Of a stretch of 64,000 bases of DNA, positions 26,802-41,269 are shown piece after piece. The stretch is from positions 382,501 to 446,500 of the forward strand of contig OX359193.1 of assembly GCA_947172415.1 (NCBI GenBank), read 5' to 3'. Each line of letters starts with the position of its first letter. Positions within the stretch are counted from its first letter, which is position 1. The notes beneath the pieces were generated by a model. The model was not told where the DNA came from. It made no database searches and was given only the letters and a program-made list of their open reading frames with translations. The position numbers and the translations under genes were made by a program. Source of the stretch: Chondrosia reniformis (lineage: Eukaryota > Porifera > Demospongiae > Chondrillida > Chondrillidae).

Positions 26802-29800
26802 ATGGACGACTACTTTAGCTCAGCATTAGAAGACAAACTCTTAGTGTAAGTTTGTGTATTTAAACGGCAAAGATGCGTCCGAACGAGGTTGATGTGTTCC
26901 TTAGGAGAATGCCAGAGAAGGATTCCGAGTACTTGACTCCTGCAACAAGGCTACTGGAGAAGCGAAGAGAAATGATCGAAGTGGAAGATGCGCTTTCGAC
27001 GACCAAGGACGTAAGAACTTCACTTAATCATTGTACACTAACCAGATCCACTGGAAAATAGACATCTTTATTTAGGAGTTTCAAATGAAGATGGAGACCC
27101 TTCAACAGCGCAAGGAAGAACTTGAGAAAAAGGAACGATCACTGAAGGAGTCGTTGTTAAAATTTGACAAGTTTTTAAAGGAGAACGACATGAAGAGAGC
27201 AAGAGCAGTGAAGAAGACAAAGGATGAGCAAGAAGCTATTAAAACGAAAGATAAGGAAATAGAGAGGTGGATATTTGAACATGTCAATATGTACAGACAT
27301 TAGTAGTTAGTTATGTATGAATAATGTTCTGATAGACTGAAAGAGGATGTGATGGAATTGCAGAAGAAAGCAGTTAGTCAAAAAGAAAAAATTGAAAAAC
27401 AAATTATTTATAAAAACTTTTTAGAGAAAGTTCTTGAACAATCACCAGAGGTTAGTTGCATATACCCATACGTATATGTACATACATACAATATAAATAG
27501 TATATTAAATGCACCATGTGCAAAACACATATTATCCTACATATTATATTAACCTGAAATGACACTTTCATGTTACTTTATCTTCTAAGCTAATAATAAT
27601 AATGACCCTATTCAGATTAGCAGCTCTACTGGTCAATAAGTTATTACTTAATACATTCATGTGCATATTAATTATTATTTTGATCAGAGAATCACTACTG
27701 TACATTGTCGTGTGAATTGTAACACGTGAAAATTGAATAACTTGTTGAAATATGCACTTGTGAACTGTACGTATGTAGTTTGATGAGATTGGTGAGATCC
27801 TGTCTCGTTACAAGACCCTCAAAACCACAATGGATGACCTCATGGAGATGGATCTGGAGAATCAGAACTCAATTGATAGCCTCAAAACAGATTTGAGCAA
27901 GTTTGTGGAAGTGAGTTACAGAACCATACATTATCAGATACAGACATATGTACTTATATACAGTGGAGCATAATTAGTTGATTTGAAACAAATAATTTAC
28001 AAGACATTAGTAGATAAGAATCTTCTAATATTATTATTGTTATTATTATTATTATTATGGTAATGTAATAGCAATACATGTTATTGTCCTGCAGATGAAA
28101 AATGATGAAATTTTAAGCTATAATAATAAGGTAAGGAGAATATGCATATACAGTTATATGTTGATCACTTGTTTGTATACTGTAGCTAATTACGTGTATT
28201 CATTATTATTATTATTATTATTACTATTATTATTATATTATTACTATTATTATTATATTATTACTATTAATGTGCCCAAGACATACGTACAAAAAGCAAA
28301 GTTAAGATGCCAACCACTTGTAGTTAAGGGACACAGGGCTGCACCTGGGCACATATAAATACGTATATACGTACGTACATATAATATGCAGCCTAGCACA
28401 GCAATAAACTCCCCCTGTACATATAATATGCAGCCTAGCACAGCAATAAACTCCCCCTGTACATATAATATGCAGCCTAGCACAGCAATAAACTCCCCCT
28501 GTACATATAATATGCAGCCTAGCACAGCAATAAACTCCCCCTGTACATATAATATGCAGCTCTTAAGAAGAGTGTCAGTCGTGTTGTTCACTTGTTTGTA
28601 TACTGTAGCTGGCTGGGCTACAGACAAGATTGGAGAAGGCACAGAGCGACGCAGTGAGATGGTATGATAACTCCACATACATTACGTATTATGAGTATAA
28701 ATGAAGAGTATATATGAACGTATATATAGTATATACGTAGTAAGGGTTTGTATGTATCTTTTAGATGGAGCATCTTATGAATCGTATATGAACGTATATA
28801 TGAATTGTTGAGCATCTAAAAATGCATTTTTAATTTGTTATATCTTCTGGTCAAAAGTTTTGACCTACATAAAGGGGGTCTTCATCAGTGACTGATGAAT
28901 TGTTTTATGATTTAACGTATATATGTAAATATTCTCTTAATCTAGTAATCTAATGAATAGTCTAGTTATATGAGTTATACATGGTGTAGTCTTAGAAAAG
29001 ATAAATTACTACTACTATAATTTCAGCATGCCTATAGTTTAAAGGATCCTTATTCTGATTGATATGCTCCTAATCATTGATAGGGACTCTGAATGGACAC
29101 GTATACAGACTACAGCAGCCAAAAAGACACTTGAACTTGGACAGATTAAAATGTTAGCAATTATAAAGTGACAATCATTCGGAATTATTACTACTAACAC
29201 AGATCTGCATGTATGTATGTAGAGATATACCTCATTTATACATTTGTAATTTATATTATATATGTAGCCATGGGTTCATGTTCTATTGCAGGGCTACCCA
29301 CAATCTGTTTATGTTGATAAACAAGCACTTGCGGAGGAAGATACCTGCTTCAGAGGCTGGCCAAACTATGCTTCAACTAGATAAGGTAACTTGTACCTTC
29401 AGTATGGATAGGTTGCAGTGGTCTTAATAGCTAATGCCAGACTATGCTTCAGCTAGATAAGGTATAACTTGTACCTTCAGTATGGATAGGTTGCAGTGGT
29501 CTCAATAGCTAATGCTACCTACGTCTGATCACATTGCATGATGGTCAACCAGAAACAGATCTTTGTTAGTAAATTTAGAATTTGGTCGACTCTAAGGTAT
29601 TTGTGTTATATGTATATTTATCTACGTACATGTATCCATAGTATGTATACCAGATAATTTTTATAGGAGAATAATTTTAAATTTTGTAAAACTTCCTACA
29701 AAAATTTCATTTTGGCTGTATTTAGGAATATTCTCACATTATATTGTATGTACTATTAATTGTATGTTCATGAACAGTCTAAACATGTTTCCTTTCTGCA

Positions 29801-29947
29801 TGGTTGACATGACATGTACTGCTGATGTGTTTGTCTCCCAACTTGTAGATCCAAATATTTATAAAAGACTTAACTGACATTACTCACGAGATCCAGAGAC
29901 ATGAATCTGCAGCCATCCCCAACATGCAGCTACTGGGACTGAACTAA
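26802..29947 (+). CDS. CCDC42: CCDC42/CFAP73-family coiled-coil protein
   Basis: Ten exons: 26802-26845, 26905-27010, 27076-27266, 27336-27450, 27779-27910, 28095-28130, 28609-28661, 29084-29152, 29292-29385, 29849-29947. They give 312 residues, matching the family's length. Diagnostic blocks: MDDYFSSALEDKLL, TRLLEKRREM, METLQQRKEELEKKE, FLKENDMKRARAVKK, EILSRYKTLKTTMDDLME, MKNDEILSYNNKLAGLQTRL, TAAKKTLELGQIKMATHNLF and IQIFIKDLTDI. The whole protein is a coiled coil (DUF4200-like). Family members act in motile cilia and sperm flagella, near axonemal dynein regulators and the manchette. The 59-bp first intron (26846-26904) was fixed by phase and similarity; the apparent ATG at 26873 lies inside it. 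Repeats near its splice sites are described separately. Confidence 0.92.
28385..28558. repeat. 42-bp tandem repeat in CCDC42 intron 6
   Basis: Four copies of a 42-bp unit (ACATATAATATGCAGCCTAG followed by CACAGCAATAAACTCCCCCT and GT). It follows a TTA/TTG microsatellite (28200-28265). The 3' splice-site sequence CACTTGTTTGTATACTGTAG used at 28608 also occurs intact at 28169-28188, before the array. Confidence 0.92.
29365..29514. repeat. About 75-bp tandem duplication spanning a CCDC42 exon-intron boundary
   Basis: The end of exon 9 and its donor (ACTATGCTTCAACTAGATAA|GGTAACTTG, 29365 onward) are repeated directly downstream with few changes (from 29441; donor GGTATAACTTG). The genome thus offers two nearly identical 5' splice sites; only the first keeps the known protein frame. 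Confidence 0.88.
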
Positions 29948-30640
29948 CACCACTAGTACCTATTTATTGATCATTTTATACAATAAGCATCTGTGTCTGC
30001 TTAAGGTCATCTATATGTCTGTTTGTATATAATACTTGTAAGCTATTGATCATGAAATGCATGTGATTCTCAATGAATATCAACTCTGCATCAATCCCTA
30101 TATATACTACCTGGGCATGACATACTACAGAGAGTCTATGCATACATTATATCTCTCGCCATACATTAACCTCGTATGTACGTAATAAGCTCACATGTAT
30201 ATATATATATAATTTTGAGGGATGTTCATATATAAGTATATATCTCCATCATGTCTGCAATGGGTAATAAAGTTATTCCCTGCATGATCATGAGGTTCAA
30301 GTAAACCTTAATTATAAACAAAACAGCCGGTACCATCCCTACATAGAGAGTACTACCTTACTCTCTGATATATACATGTTACTAATAGCTACGTAATATA
30401 ATAAAAGGTCTTGGCAAATCAAAGATGGCTATATTTAATGTTGTATATTATACGAATAATCTAAAACATTTTTTCTTACATGCTATGAGTAAAATCCTAT
30501 CCTACAACATCTGTCTATTTACATAATGTCCAACATATATAACATATATGTATGAACATTAGGTGACTGCAATTTAGATAAATAAGGAGATAAACAAGTT
30601 CTACAAACAGTTATTTGAAATTAAAAATTTAAATCAAGTT
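29948..30640. other. Intergenic, convergent 3' ends of CCDC42 (+) and transporter A (-)
   Basis: AT-rich, with AATAAA-type signals (for example near 30267) and a TATATA stretch near 30200. I see no gene, RNA or element here beyond probable 3' UTRs. Confidence 0.5.
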
Positions 30641-33600
30641 TCACTTATTCTTGGCTTCTCCAGTGTCCTACGAAAGAGGAGAAGCAAATTAACTGGAGAA
30701 GATGGAGAAGGTGAGGGAGGAGGGTAACTTACTGTAAGGGCTCTCCCCTTAGTCTCAATTGGTAGCAATAGAATAGCAACCACTGATACCAAGGCCATTA
30801 CGATGAAGAGCACTATTCCTGCAATCTCACTCAGTGGGAAAATCACCTAATATATCACAAGGCAGCACAAAGGATAAGGAGTGACAACCATTGTAGAGAC
30901 ATGTAATTGTTAAGCTAACAAATGTTGGAATTAGTTAACTCTCTAATTCAAGTTATATTGTTTTCCAATTTAGGCATGCATACATTGTTGATCAAGGAGA
31001 AAGCATTACCTCCAAATTACACCTTTACTAAGATGGTCCAGTACACTTATAGTTCAGTATTACATACAGCAGTGTTTCATTCAGGGGGGGAGGAGTTGCC
31101 CCCCTTGGATTTAGGTTGCCACATAACTATTTATCAAGGTATGACACAGCCCCTGTGCAAAAATTTTAAAAGTCAAATCCCCCCCCTTACAAAAATTTCT
31201 GGATGAAACCCTGTAACATCACCTCTCATACTGTCATACCTGAGCAATATATGGCGACACCATCCCTCCTATTCGTCCGAGACTGCTACTTGTGGCGAGT
31301 CCCAGAGCTCTTATCTTGGTCGGGTAAACCTCGGGTGTGTATACAAAGACAGCTAGAAAAGCTCCAGCTATCAGTGCTCGACAAACAACAAGGAAGAAGG
31401 TAAGAACTGGCCTAGACAAAAAAATGTCAAAAGAGTCTACTGTGGACCTACAGGCTAATAGCTATGTAAATGTTGTAAGTGAGCAAAGCACTTGATATAT
31501 TATATGCATACTTGAGTGTACAGACTAGTAGGAGTCCTGTGAATATGGTAACCACAACCATTTCTGATGCCATGACCCATTTTCTACCAATGAAAGGAAG
31601 AATTAGAGCTGTTATTATGATACCAGGTGTTTCAGCAGCTGTTGTCCAAAGGAGAGCAATATAGTCATCTCTGGTCAGTTCCTTGCAGATGTCCAAACGT
31701 GGAAGTCCACTTTCCAGACCTTTGCGGGGAGGGGAATAGATTAGGTCGAGACAAAGGGAGAGATGGATAGAGGAATGGAGGGATGGATGGTTGGAGTGAT
31801 GGATGGATGGATGGATGGATGGTTGGATGGATTGGTGGATGGTGGATGAGAGAGGGAGGAGGGGGATTAATGAGTGGATATTTGCTTAACTCACTGCAAT
31901 GTCTGTCATATTGAAAGATGGTTGTGGTCAACAGTATAATTCCATAGTAGTAAGACACAAACATGAGCCAGATGATCCACAACAACAAAGTTGTTTTCCA
32001 CATTCCATTGATAAACAAGTAACTAATCATATACTTTTTATACCACTTTGATAAGTAGAGAGAGATAAAGAGAGAAAAAAGAGAGTGAGAGAGAGTGAGA
32101 GAGGGAGAGAGTGAGAGAGGGGGAGGGGGAGAGAGGGGGAGAAGAGGGGAGGGAGAGGGGGATGGAGAGGGAGAGAGGAGGGTACGGGAGGAAAATAATA
32201 CAGACTAAGGCTACCTGAGTGCAGATAATACCTTTTCTTTCTCTACTACTATAAGTTGTTCATTTGGAGACGGAGGAGGAGGTGAGCCCTCTGTGTCAGA
32301 CTGAGTAATAACGTCAGATTCACTCAGCAGTTTATCCTTCTCCTCATTGTTGACCAGGTAGACATTTACTGGGGCCTTACAATTTAGTTTAAACATCCAA
32401 TTGAGGATCTTCAGAGCTTGTTCCTTTTCTCCTTGCAAGACTAGGAATTTTGGTGAACTAGGCAATGCCTACACACAGAGAGAGACATTATGCAGTGCAA
32501 TACACACATGCATATCACCTTTAGAACTTACTATTGGTATTACAAATGTAAGGAGAATGACTGGAATGGCAGCAAATATCAACATGTACCTCCAACCCAG
32601 GGCTGGGTTAGTGTTTACATACATTCCAATTAGGACTATACCAATACCGCCAAATATCCAAAACATCTGAAGGTGAGATAAGAAGGAGGAGGGAGGAGGC
32701 GGAGGAGGGAGGAGGTGAGTGGAGGAGGGAGGAGGGAGGGGAGAGGAGGTGAGTGGAAGAGGGAGGAGGTGAGTGGAGGAGGGAGGGGTGGAGTTTGGAG
32801 GAGATAAAGAGAATATCATTTTGAACAAATTGACAGGGAGATGTATACTACAGACAACAACACCAACCTCAGTTAATAGGACAACTGGTCCTCTTGTCTT
32901 TACAGGTAAAAATTCAATGCAATATGTTATACTACCAATACAGAGAAAGGAACCTATGAATATCATTATGACAATGTATCATATTAAATAGTGTACCATT
33001 GACCACTCCCAGCTGCTGCAAAGCCGAGGATCATTCTGAGAAATACCATCCACCCAAAGTTGGGTGAAAATGCACTCATTAGGCCGGAACAGGAACTTAT
33101 GAGACACACTAAAAATAGATTCTACATGAAAAAAAACAAATTAGAATAACACAATTCTGATTCTAGATCCATTTTACATACAGTCACAAGGCATACAAGT
33201 GACTACCTTTTCTTAGAGAAAATCTTATTTTCTTGCTTATCTAATTGAGCTAAGGTTTGCTTATATATACGATATGAACTCAAACTCACATTTTTCCTTC
33301 CATATTTATCCGCTATGTATCCAAAGAATGGTGCTCCAATGAAAAATCCGACAAACACCATCTACATAGGATACGACACTCAGCTTGCATGACAAGATTC
33401 AAATGGCCAGCTCAATCTGACAAAGAATGCAAGTTGCCACAAGATCCTGGTGTAGTCAGAAGATGTACTATAGTACTATAGTGAGATGGTACTTCCACCA
33501 TGCAGGATCACTCACTGGGGCTTAAGGGGCGTGGCGTATGGGGGTGTGTCATATCATACATTTACATATGAGAAAGGGTGCATCAGGCGGTAGTGTAGTG

Positions 33601-33943
33601 CATTCAAAGGACTAACAGCAGTGATGGTCGCTTCTTGTACTGGTGTTAAACCCCACTCGCACTTCAACACAGCAGATAACATTGCTAAGAGAAGAATTTC
33701 AAATGCCTCCACTGTCTAAAAACATTCAATTAATCTTCTGTAGCTACAAACAGAACTTAAAACGCATATTCACTCACTGACCCAAACTAGTCCTCCGAAG
33801 GCTATAACAAAAAGTTGCGAGCACCCAAATCCTCCTCTATCTATCACTTCTTCCACCGTCAACACTTCCAGATCTCCGTATTTAAGGACACCATCTTCAT
33901 TGACGACCCCCTTAGCCTCGTTATTCTCTGCATTCGTAGACAT
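30641..33943 (-). CDS. SVOP-like major facilitator transporter, paralogue A
   Basis: Twelve exons: 33943-33782, 33715-33617, 33361-33290, 33121-33004, 32953-32868, 32666-32532, 32468-32232, 32045-31895, 31719-31512, 31411-31240, 30846-30733, 30667-30641. They give 526 residues. SV2/SVOP markers: [14 protein letters not shown], the loop [16 protein letters not shown] (MFS motif A), [11 protein letters not shown], the GWRYML helix, [34 protein letters not shown] and [16 protein letters not shown], ending [16 protein letters not shown]. Topology should be 12 membrane helices with a long charged central loop (32232-32400). Substrate unknown; SVOP relatives carry organic ions or nucleotides. The last 70-bp intron can be read through in frame, giving a longer alternative tail. 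Near-copy of paralogue B at 44.3-47.7 kb, with the same exon plan. Confidence 0.88.
31070..31213. mobile_element. About 144-bp MITE-like element, family 2 (copy a)
   Basis: The ends CAGTGTTTCATTCAGG and CTGGATGAAACCCTG form inverted terminal repeats of about 15 bp. The body has G/C runs and GTATGACACAGCCCCTGTGC. An inverted homologue lies at 37834-37980. Located in the last large intron of transporter A. CAGGG-type ends recall hAT-derived MITEs, but no clean 8-bp target duplication is visible. Confidence 0.75.
31743..31860. repeat. GGAT-rich simple repeat in transporter A intron
   Basis: Degenerate GGATGGAT/GGTTGGAT tract after exon 9. The paralogue carries the homologous array at 45335-45450, so the repeat predates their separation. 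Further GA- and GGA-rich tracts lie at 32050-32190 and 32690-32800. Confidence 0.85.
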
Positions 33944-34115
33944 ATTAGACTTCTTAATTTAGCGTATCTCGTCCTCCATTTTGTATTGCGTAACGGTTAT
34001 ATCTACGATATATCGATTCCACGAGACCTTGTTCTCCTCCATCATATCGCATACCAGACTATGTACAAATTATTAACCACAGAAACATGTGTGCGTTCAT
34101 AAAGAGTGTTTGTCT

Positions 34116-36025
34116 TCAGTCCTTATGCAAATGCTCCAAGGTTTCCATTTCAATTTCTTCTGATTTAGGTTGGGAATGGGGACCAATGGCATCCAGCCTC
34201 ATCAAATGAAACTTTATAGCTTGTGCATTTAGAAACACCTAAAGGAGAAATTTCACATTTGATTCAGTATTATACATTACATACCTGGGAATAATTTAAA
34301 CATCGCTTTCCCTACATATTCTATGGTAACAGGCCTATGTACCTTTATAGTGAGAGCCTTGTGTGTGAGGATACTAGCATTTTCTTTTTGTTATCCTGCT
34401 CCACTGGGTAAGTAGATTTACATATATGAGAACAGCCATAAAAATCAAAGCCCTTCAATTACTTAGTAATTTAACAATCAGCCATTTTGTATGAAACTTG
34501 TAAGGTTTTACATGTGACTTTGTTAGCTAGTCTCATCTTGCCTATGGATCCACACACTGTCTAAGAGGCGTATGTGGTGTGTGATGGGTTTGTCTAAGAG
34601 GCATATGTGGTGTGTGATGGGTTTGTCTAAGAGGTGTGTGATGGGTTTGTCTAAGAGGTGTGTGATGGGTTTGTCTAAGAGGTGTGTTCTCATTCTTGCT
34701 ATTAGCTGACCTTTATAGCCCACACAGCAACTATTACCTCTAATAGCAAAAAGGCAATCAATGGAATGTCTGCAGCTGTTTCCAGTGGCAAAATAATTGT
34801 GTCAGCATTTGCCACCAAATAAATGGAGAGACAAAGTTGAAAGAGACTTGTCAGCCAAAATCCTGCAAGTTCTGGTACCTAATATATTAAGCATGTACAA
34901 TACATATCTATTATACATACATATCCTATATTGCTTATATATTACTATTATTTTAAAATATTAAAATGCATGTACGGACATGAATAATCTCATACACCAT
35001 TTTCAACATGCTACCTTTAAAATAAAGTCTTATAGGAAACTAAACCTAGTGAGAGCTTTGGATGAGGATACAAGTGTTTTCTCCTCTACTTCTCTTCTTC
35101 TCTACTGGACCAGACAGCTGTTTCTGGAATTCCACCCTTCATCAGTGATCCTGGGAATCTTTGTCTTCTTCGATTTTTTGTGAGTCCTTGGTTCAGGCAT
35201 TTTAATATTTTGCAGCATTAAAATATACATACAAATACAAGTGTATATATACAGACATATGTGTGTATATATTAGTCCTAGAAGATATAGGTAGGCAATT
35301 ATAGGCTCATCCTTCGTACCTTCTCTCTCAAGTTTCCTTCATAGCCAAGATAAAGCCTAACTGGCTCCAACAAGAACATAAATAGGTAAACTACAATGCT
35401 AACAACTTTATAATGAGTCACCAGATATTGAAACTACACACGAAAAGAGAAACGATTATGAAAGACTAAAAACTATATGACTATATTAATAAGAATAATA
35501 TAAATAATTAATTAATAAATAATAAATTATAATTAAAGTAATAAATTATGAAATGATGTCTCAATCAAATTGAAATTATTACAAATTCATGTGCATAAGC
35601 ACACGACTACATGAGGTGGTAAGCAACTTTTCGCTGTCTCCTCACACCTGCATCTAAAGGACAACTTACATGTGAATTATTAACAGCGTATTTACAGCTC
35701 ACTATTTTGCTAAGTAATTTGTTTAGTAAAATTTTTTTTAGATTTCTAGTGCCACACTGCTCTGCTAGACTCACCTTCAGAACAAGACCCAGTACAACGG
35801 ATATAGCCCACAACGGAGCGTAAAACGCATTGAAATACAGTAATATCTGCAGCGGCAAGTTACTAAACACCTTCACGCCTGCATGTAACGGGAATACGGT
35901 ATCGTTATTTACTTGCAAGTGAGTGGAATTGTAGATAGATTATAGGTTAGTAATATACGTAGATGCATGTACCTGGTACAAAGTGATTTGGACCCGTATT
36001 GACTTGCATGCTGAGCTATATTCAT
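34116..36025 (-). CDS. TMEM17: TMEM17 (ciliary transition-zone membrane protein)
   Basis: Five exons: 36025-35980 (tentative), 35911-35775, 35433-35320, 34878-34711, 34238-34116. They give 195 residues; human TMEM17 has 198. Blocks: LPLQILLYFNAFYAPLWAIS (helix 1), a second helix, EPVRLYLGYEGNLREKVPEL, GFWLTSLFQLCLSIYLV, LPLETAADIPLIAFLLLE and VFLNAQAIKFHL. The family belongs to the MKS/B9 complex at the base of cilia, which gates entry of membrane proteins. Four membrane helices are expected. The first coding exon uses a weak GTACCA donor; it is kept because phase and length fit, but a different start is possible. An AAAATGGC motif lies just upstream (about 36040). Its stop is about 170 bp from the transporter A start. 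Confidence 0.85.
34555..34690. repeat. 24-34 bp tandem repeat in TMEM17 intron 4
   Basis: Five copies of GGTTTGTCTAAGAGGYGTR with or without an extra ATGTGGTG insert, between the last two TMEM17 exons. A minus-strand ORF with HLLDKPIT repeats here is an artefact. Confidence 0.85.
35038..35205 (-). mobile_element. Short intronic element, family 1 (copy b)
   Basis: Reverse-oriented relative of the 46.3-kb copy: AAACCTAGTGAGAGCTTTGG, GGATGAGGATACAAG, TTCTGGAATTCCACCCTTCA and ATCTTTGTCTTCTT. Located in the TMEM17 intron between exons 3 and 4. No coding capacity. Confidence 0.78.
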
Positions 36026-36273
36026 TTTACTACTCATAAGCAGCCATTTTGTACTTAACAGCTATAATTGCAAGCGTGAACTTTGGTTCACCAGCTGCTG
36101 TTTGGGTTTCAGGAGAATGTAAATCATTTACATTATTGAATTTATGTACAATAAACAATTTTGGTTTCATCTGTCAGTAATTTACAAGCAGTTTTCAACA
36201 ACAGTGCTATACAACAATAAATTAGTAAAATGGTATGTTCAAGTAATTGCTGCAAGATGTGTGTGCAATAGTT

Positions 36274-38779
<2,506 letters not shown>

Positions 38780-38936
38780 AACTCAGAAAGACATTCGCTG
38801 CCCCTGCATGAAATCACTGCATTTTACATGTGATGGTCACATGATTACGTCAGCGAAACGAGTAAAGGGATTTTTCCAAATGACGTCATGATACGGTCCA
38901 CACTCCTCCAGCAAGCCGTGTGTCTTCTATACCAAA
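38780..38936. promoter_or_regulatory. Divergent S6K (-) / UBE2L3 (+) promoter with CRE sites
   Basis: Only 157 bp separate the two start codons. It holds a full CRE palindrome TGACGTCA (38881-38888) and a TTACGTCA half-match (38845-38852), which fit CREB/ATF factors. The UBE2L3 start is embedded in ACCAAAATGGCTGC. No TATA box. Confidence 0.6.
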
Positions 38937-41269
38937 ATGGCTGCAACTAAGCGATTAAGAAAAGTGAGTTCTTTACAAATCTGATTTACTGGAAATATCT
39001 TTTCATGTATTCGCTGAATAGGAGTTAGAGGAAATAAAAAAGGGAGACTTATGTAAACTGGTTAAAGTTTCCGTAGATGAATCAAATATCCTCAATTGGA
39101 CTGGAGTAATCATTCCAGTAAGTTTTAGTAAAGTGGTACTTGTTACAGCTGAGAATCGGTCATTAACATAGCCGTAATAGCTTATATTGGAATATCTTCC
39201 GTAACTTATCTATTCAATTATTGGTTCGTTCAGTATATTTGCGTCTGATTGCGTAGAACGAAGCTCCTTACAATAAAGGTGCCTTTAAAGTTGATATCCA
39301 GTTTCCGGCCGAATACCCCTTCAAACCGCCAAAGGTATGTGAATACAAATGTTGCCTTGAAGTCCAACATCACGCAAAATGGCTGCATGCAAGAGATTTC
39401 TTTACCAAGGTAATGATTTTTTTCTCTTTCATAGATCACATTTAAAACTAAAATCTACCATCCTAATGTTGATGAAAAGGGCCAAGTTTGTCTGGACATT
39501 ATCAACACAGAAAACTGGAAACCGGCCACAAAATGTGACCAGGGTGAGACTGACCCTTCATCCCTAAACTCCCCTATAAGGCACTCCCCTGCTGGGACCG
39601 CCCATTTCCAGTTACCCTCCTAAGGGACCCCTCCCCTGCTGGGACCGCCCATTTCCAGTTACCTTCCTAAGGGACCCCTCCCCTGCTGGGACCGCCCATT
39701 TCCAGTTACCCTCCTAAGGGACCCCTCCCCTGCTGGGACCACCCATTTCCAGTTACCTTCCTAAGGGACCCCTCCCCTGCTGGGACCACCCATTTCCAGT
39801 TACCTTCCTAAGGGACCCCTCCCCTGCTGGGACCGCCCATTTCCAGTTACCCTCCTAAGGGACCCCTCCCCTGCTGGGACCACCCATTTCCAGTTACCTT
39901 CCTAAGGGACCCCTCCCCTGCTGGGACCGCCCATTTCCAGTTACCTTCCTAAGGGACCCCTCCCCTGCTGGGACCGCCCACTTCCAGTTACCTTCCTAAG
40001 GGACCCCTCCCTTGCTGGGACTGCCCATTTCCAGTTACCTTCTTAAGGGACCCCTCCCCTGCTGGGACTGCCCACTTCCAGTTACCTTCCTAAGGGACCC
40101 CTCCCCTGCTGGGACCGCCCATTTCCAGTTACCCTCCTAAGGGACCACTCCCCTGCTGGGACCGTCCATTTCCAGTTACCCTCCTAAGGGACCCCTCCCC
40201 TGCTGGGACCACCCACTTCCAGTTACCTTCCTAAGGGACCCCTCCCCTGCTGGGACCGCCTATTTCCTGTTACCTTCCTAAGGGACCCCTCCCCTGCTGG
40301 GACCACCCACTTCCAGTTACCTTCCTAAGGGACCCCTCCCCTGCTGGGACCACCCACTTCCAGTTACCCTCCTAAGGGACCCCTCCCCTGCTGGGACCAC
40401 CCACTTCCAGTTACCTTCCTAAGGGACCCCTCCCCTGCTGGGACTGCCCACTTCCAGTTACCTTCCTAAGGGACCCCTCCCCTGCTGGGACCACCCATTT
40501 CCTGTTACCCTCCTAAGGGACCCCTCCCCAATAAAATGTCTGTGGGAACTAACTTATATTGTGAATACCAGGAAAATGTTGATGTTTTCTGTTTCCATAT
40601 ATGGTAGTAGTGTTCCTTGAAGGCTTTATATATATATAATATTCTGCATCCCTCTCATGAGAATAGCTAGCTATAACCATCTTGTACTATGAGAATAGCT
40701 AGCTATAACCATCTTGTACTATGAGAATAGCTAGCTATAACCATCCTTGAGTGATTACAAGTGTATGTACATATCGTGCAATTGGGGTAACCATGAATGT
40801 ATATCTATGGTCAGCCTTGTATGCTAATTGGCTAAAGTTAAGACATAAATGCAGTGATGCATGGCTTTCCTTCAGAAAGTGAAGTTAATCAAGTTTTCAC
40901 TTTTACTACTTAGACAAACAAATATTGGGCAATATTAATACTTAATTGAGTAACCTTGTAACATTGTTGTGCAATTAGAATGCATTGTTTTGTCTGCCTG
41001 TTAGCACTAGTTTGTAGCAGTAAAGTTGAGATCAAGGACTTCTTGAAAAGTATTAAATTTCTAAACTATTTTTCACGTTATTACAAGAATGCTTGTTCAT
41101 TTGACGAAATCTTTGTGTAGTGATGAACGCACTCATAGCACTGATAAATGAACCAAAATTGGAGCAGCCGCTGAGAGCTGACGTGGCAGAACTCTACCTC
41201 AAGAACAAAAAGGAATTCATGAAGGTTGCTGAGGAGCACACAAAGAAGAACGCTGAGCCGAGGCCATGA
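38937..41269 (+). CDS. UBE2L3: UBE2L3 (UbcH7) ubiquitin-conjugating enzyme E2
   Basis: Five exons (38937-38963, 39022-39117, 39257-39334, 39435-39543, 41121-41269) give 152 residues, against 154 in human. The sequence follows UbcH7 closely: [54 protein letters not shown], active-site segment [20 protein letters not shown] (catalytic Cys) and [19 protein letters not shown]. This E2 transfers ubiquitin to cysteine-using E3s (HECT and RBR) rather than directly to lysine. Exon 1 encodes only nine residues. Intron 4 is 1.6 kb, the largest in the gene, because of a 47-bp minisatellite. It shares a promoter region with S6K. Confidence 0.97.
39565..40530. repeat. 47-bp minisatellite in UBE2L3 intron 4
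   Basis: About 20 tandem copies of a 47-bp unit (TTCCAGTTACCTTCCTAAGG then GACCCCTCCCCTGCTGGGAC and CGCCCA) with C/T and A/G variants. A 32-bp triple repeat (TATGAGAATAGCTAGC then TATAACCATCTTGTAC) follows at about 40655-40745. No spacers, so not CRISPR-like. Confidence 0.95.

Noticed and set aside
26873..26904. ATG at 26873 as the CCDC42 start
   Set aside because: It gives residues unlike the family. A 59-bp intron from 26846 to 26904 joins MDDYFSSALEDKLL to RMPEKDSEYL in phase and matches CCDC42.
39565..40530. Possible CRISPR-like array
   Set aside because: The 47-bp units are directly tandem with no unique spacers, and the setting is a eukaryotic intron.
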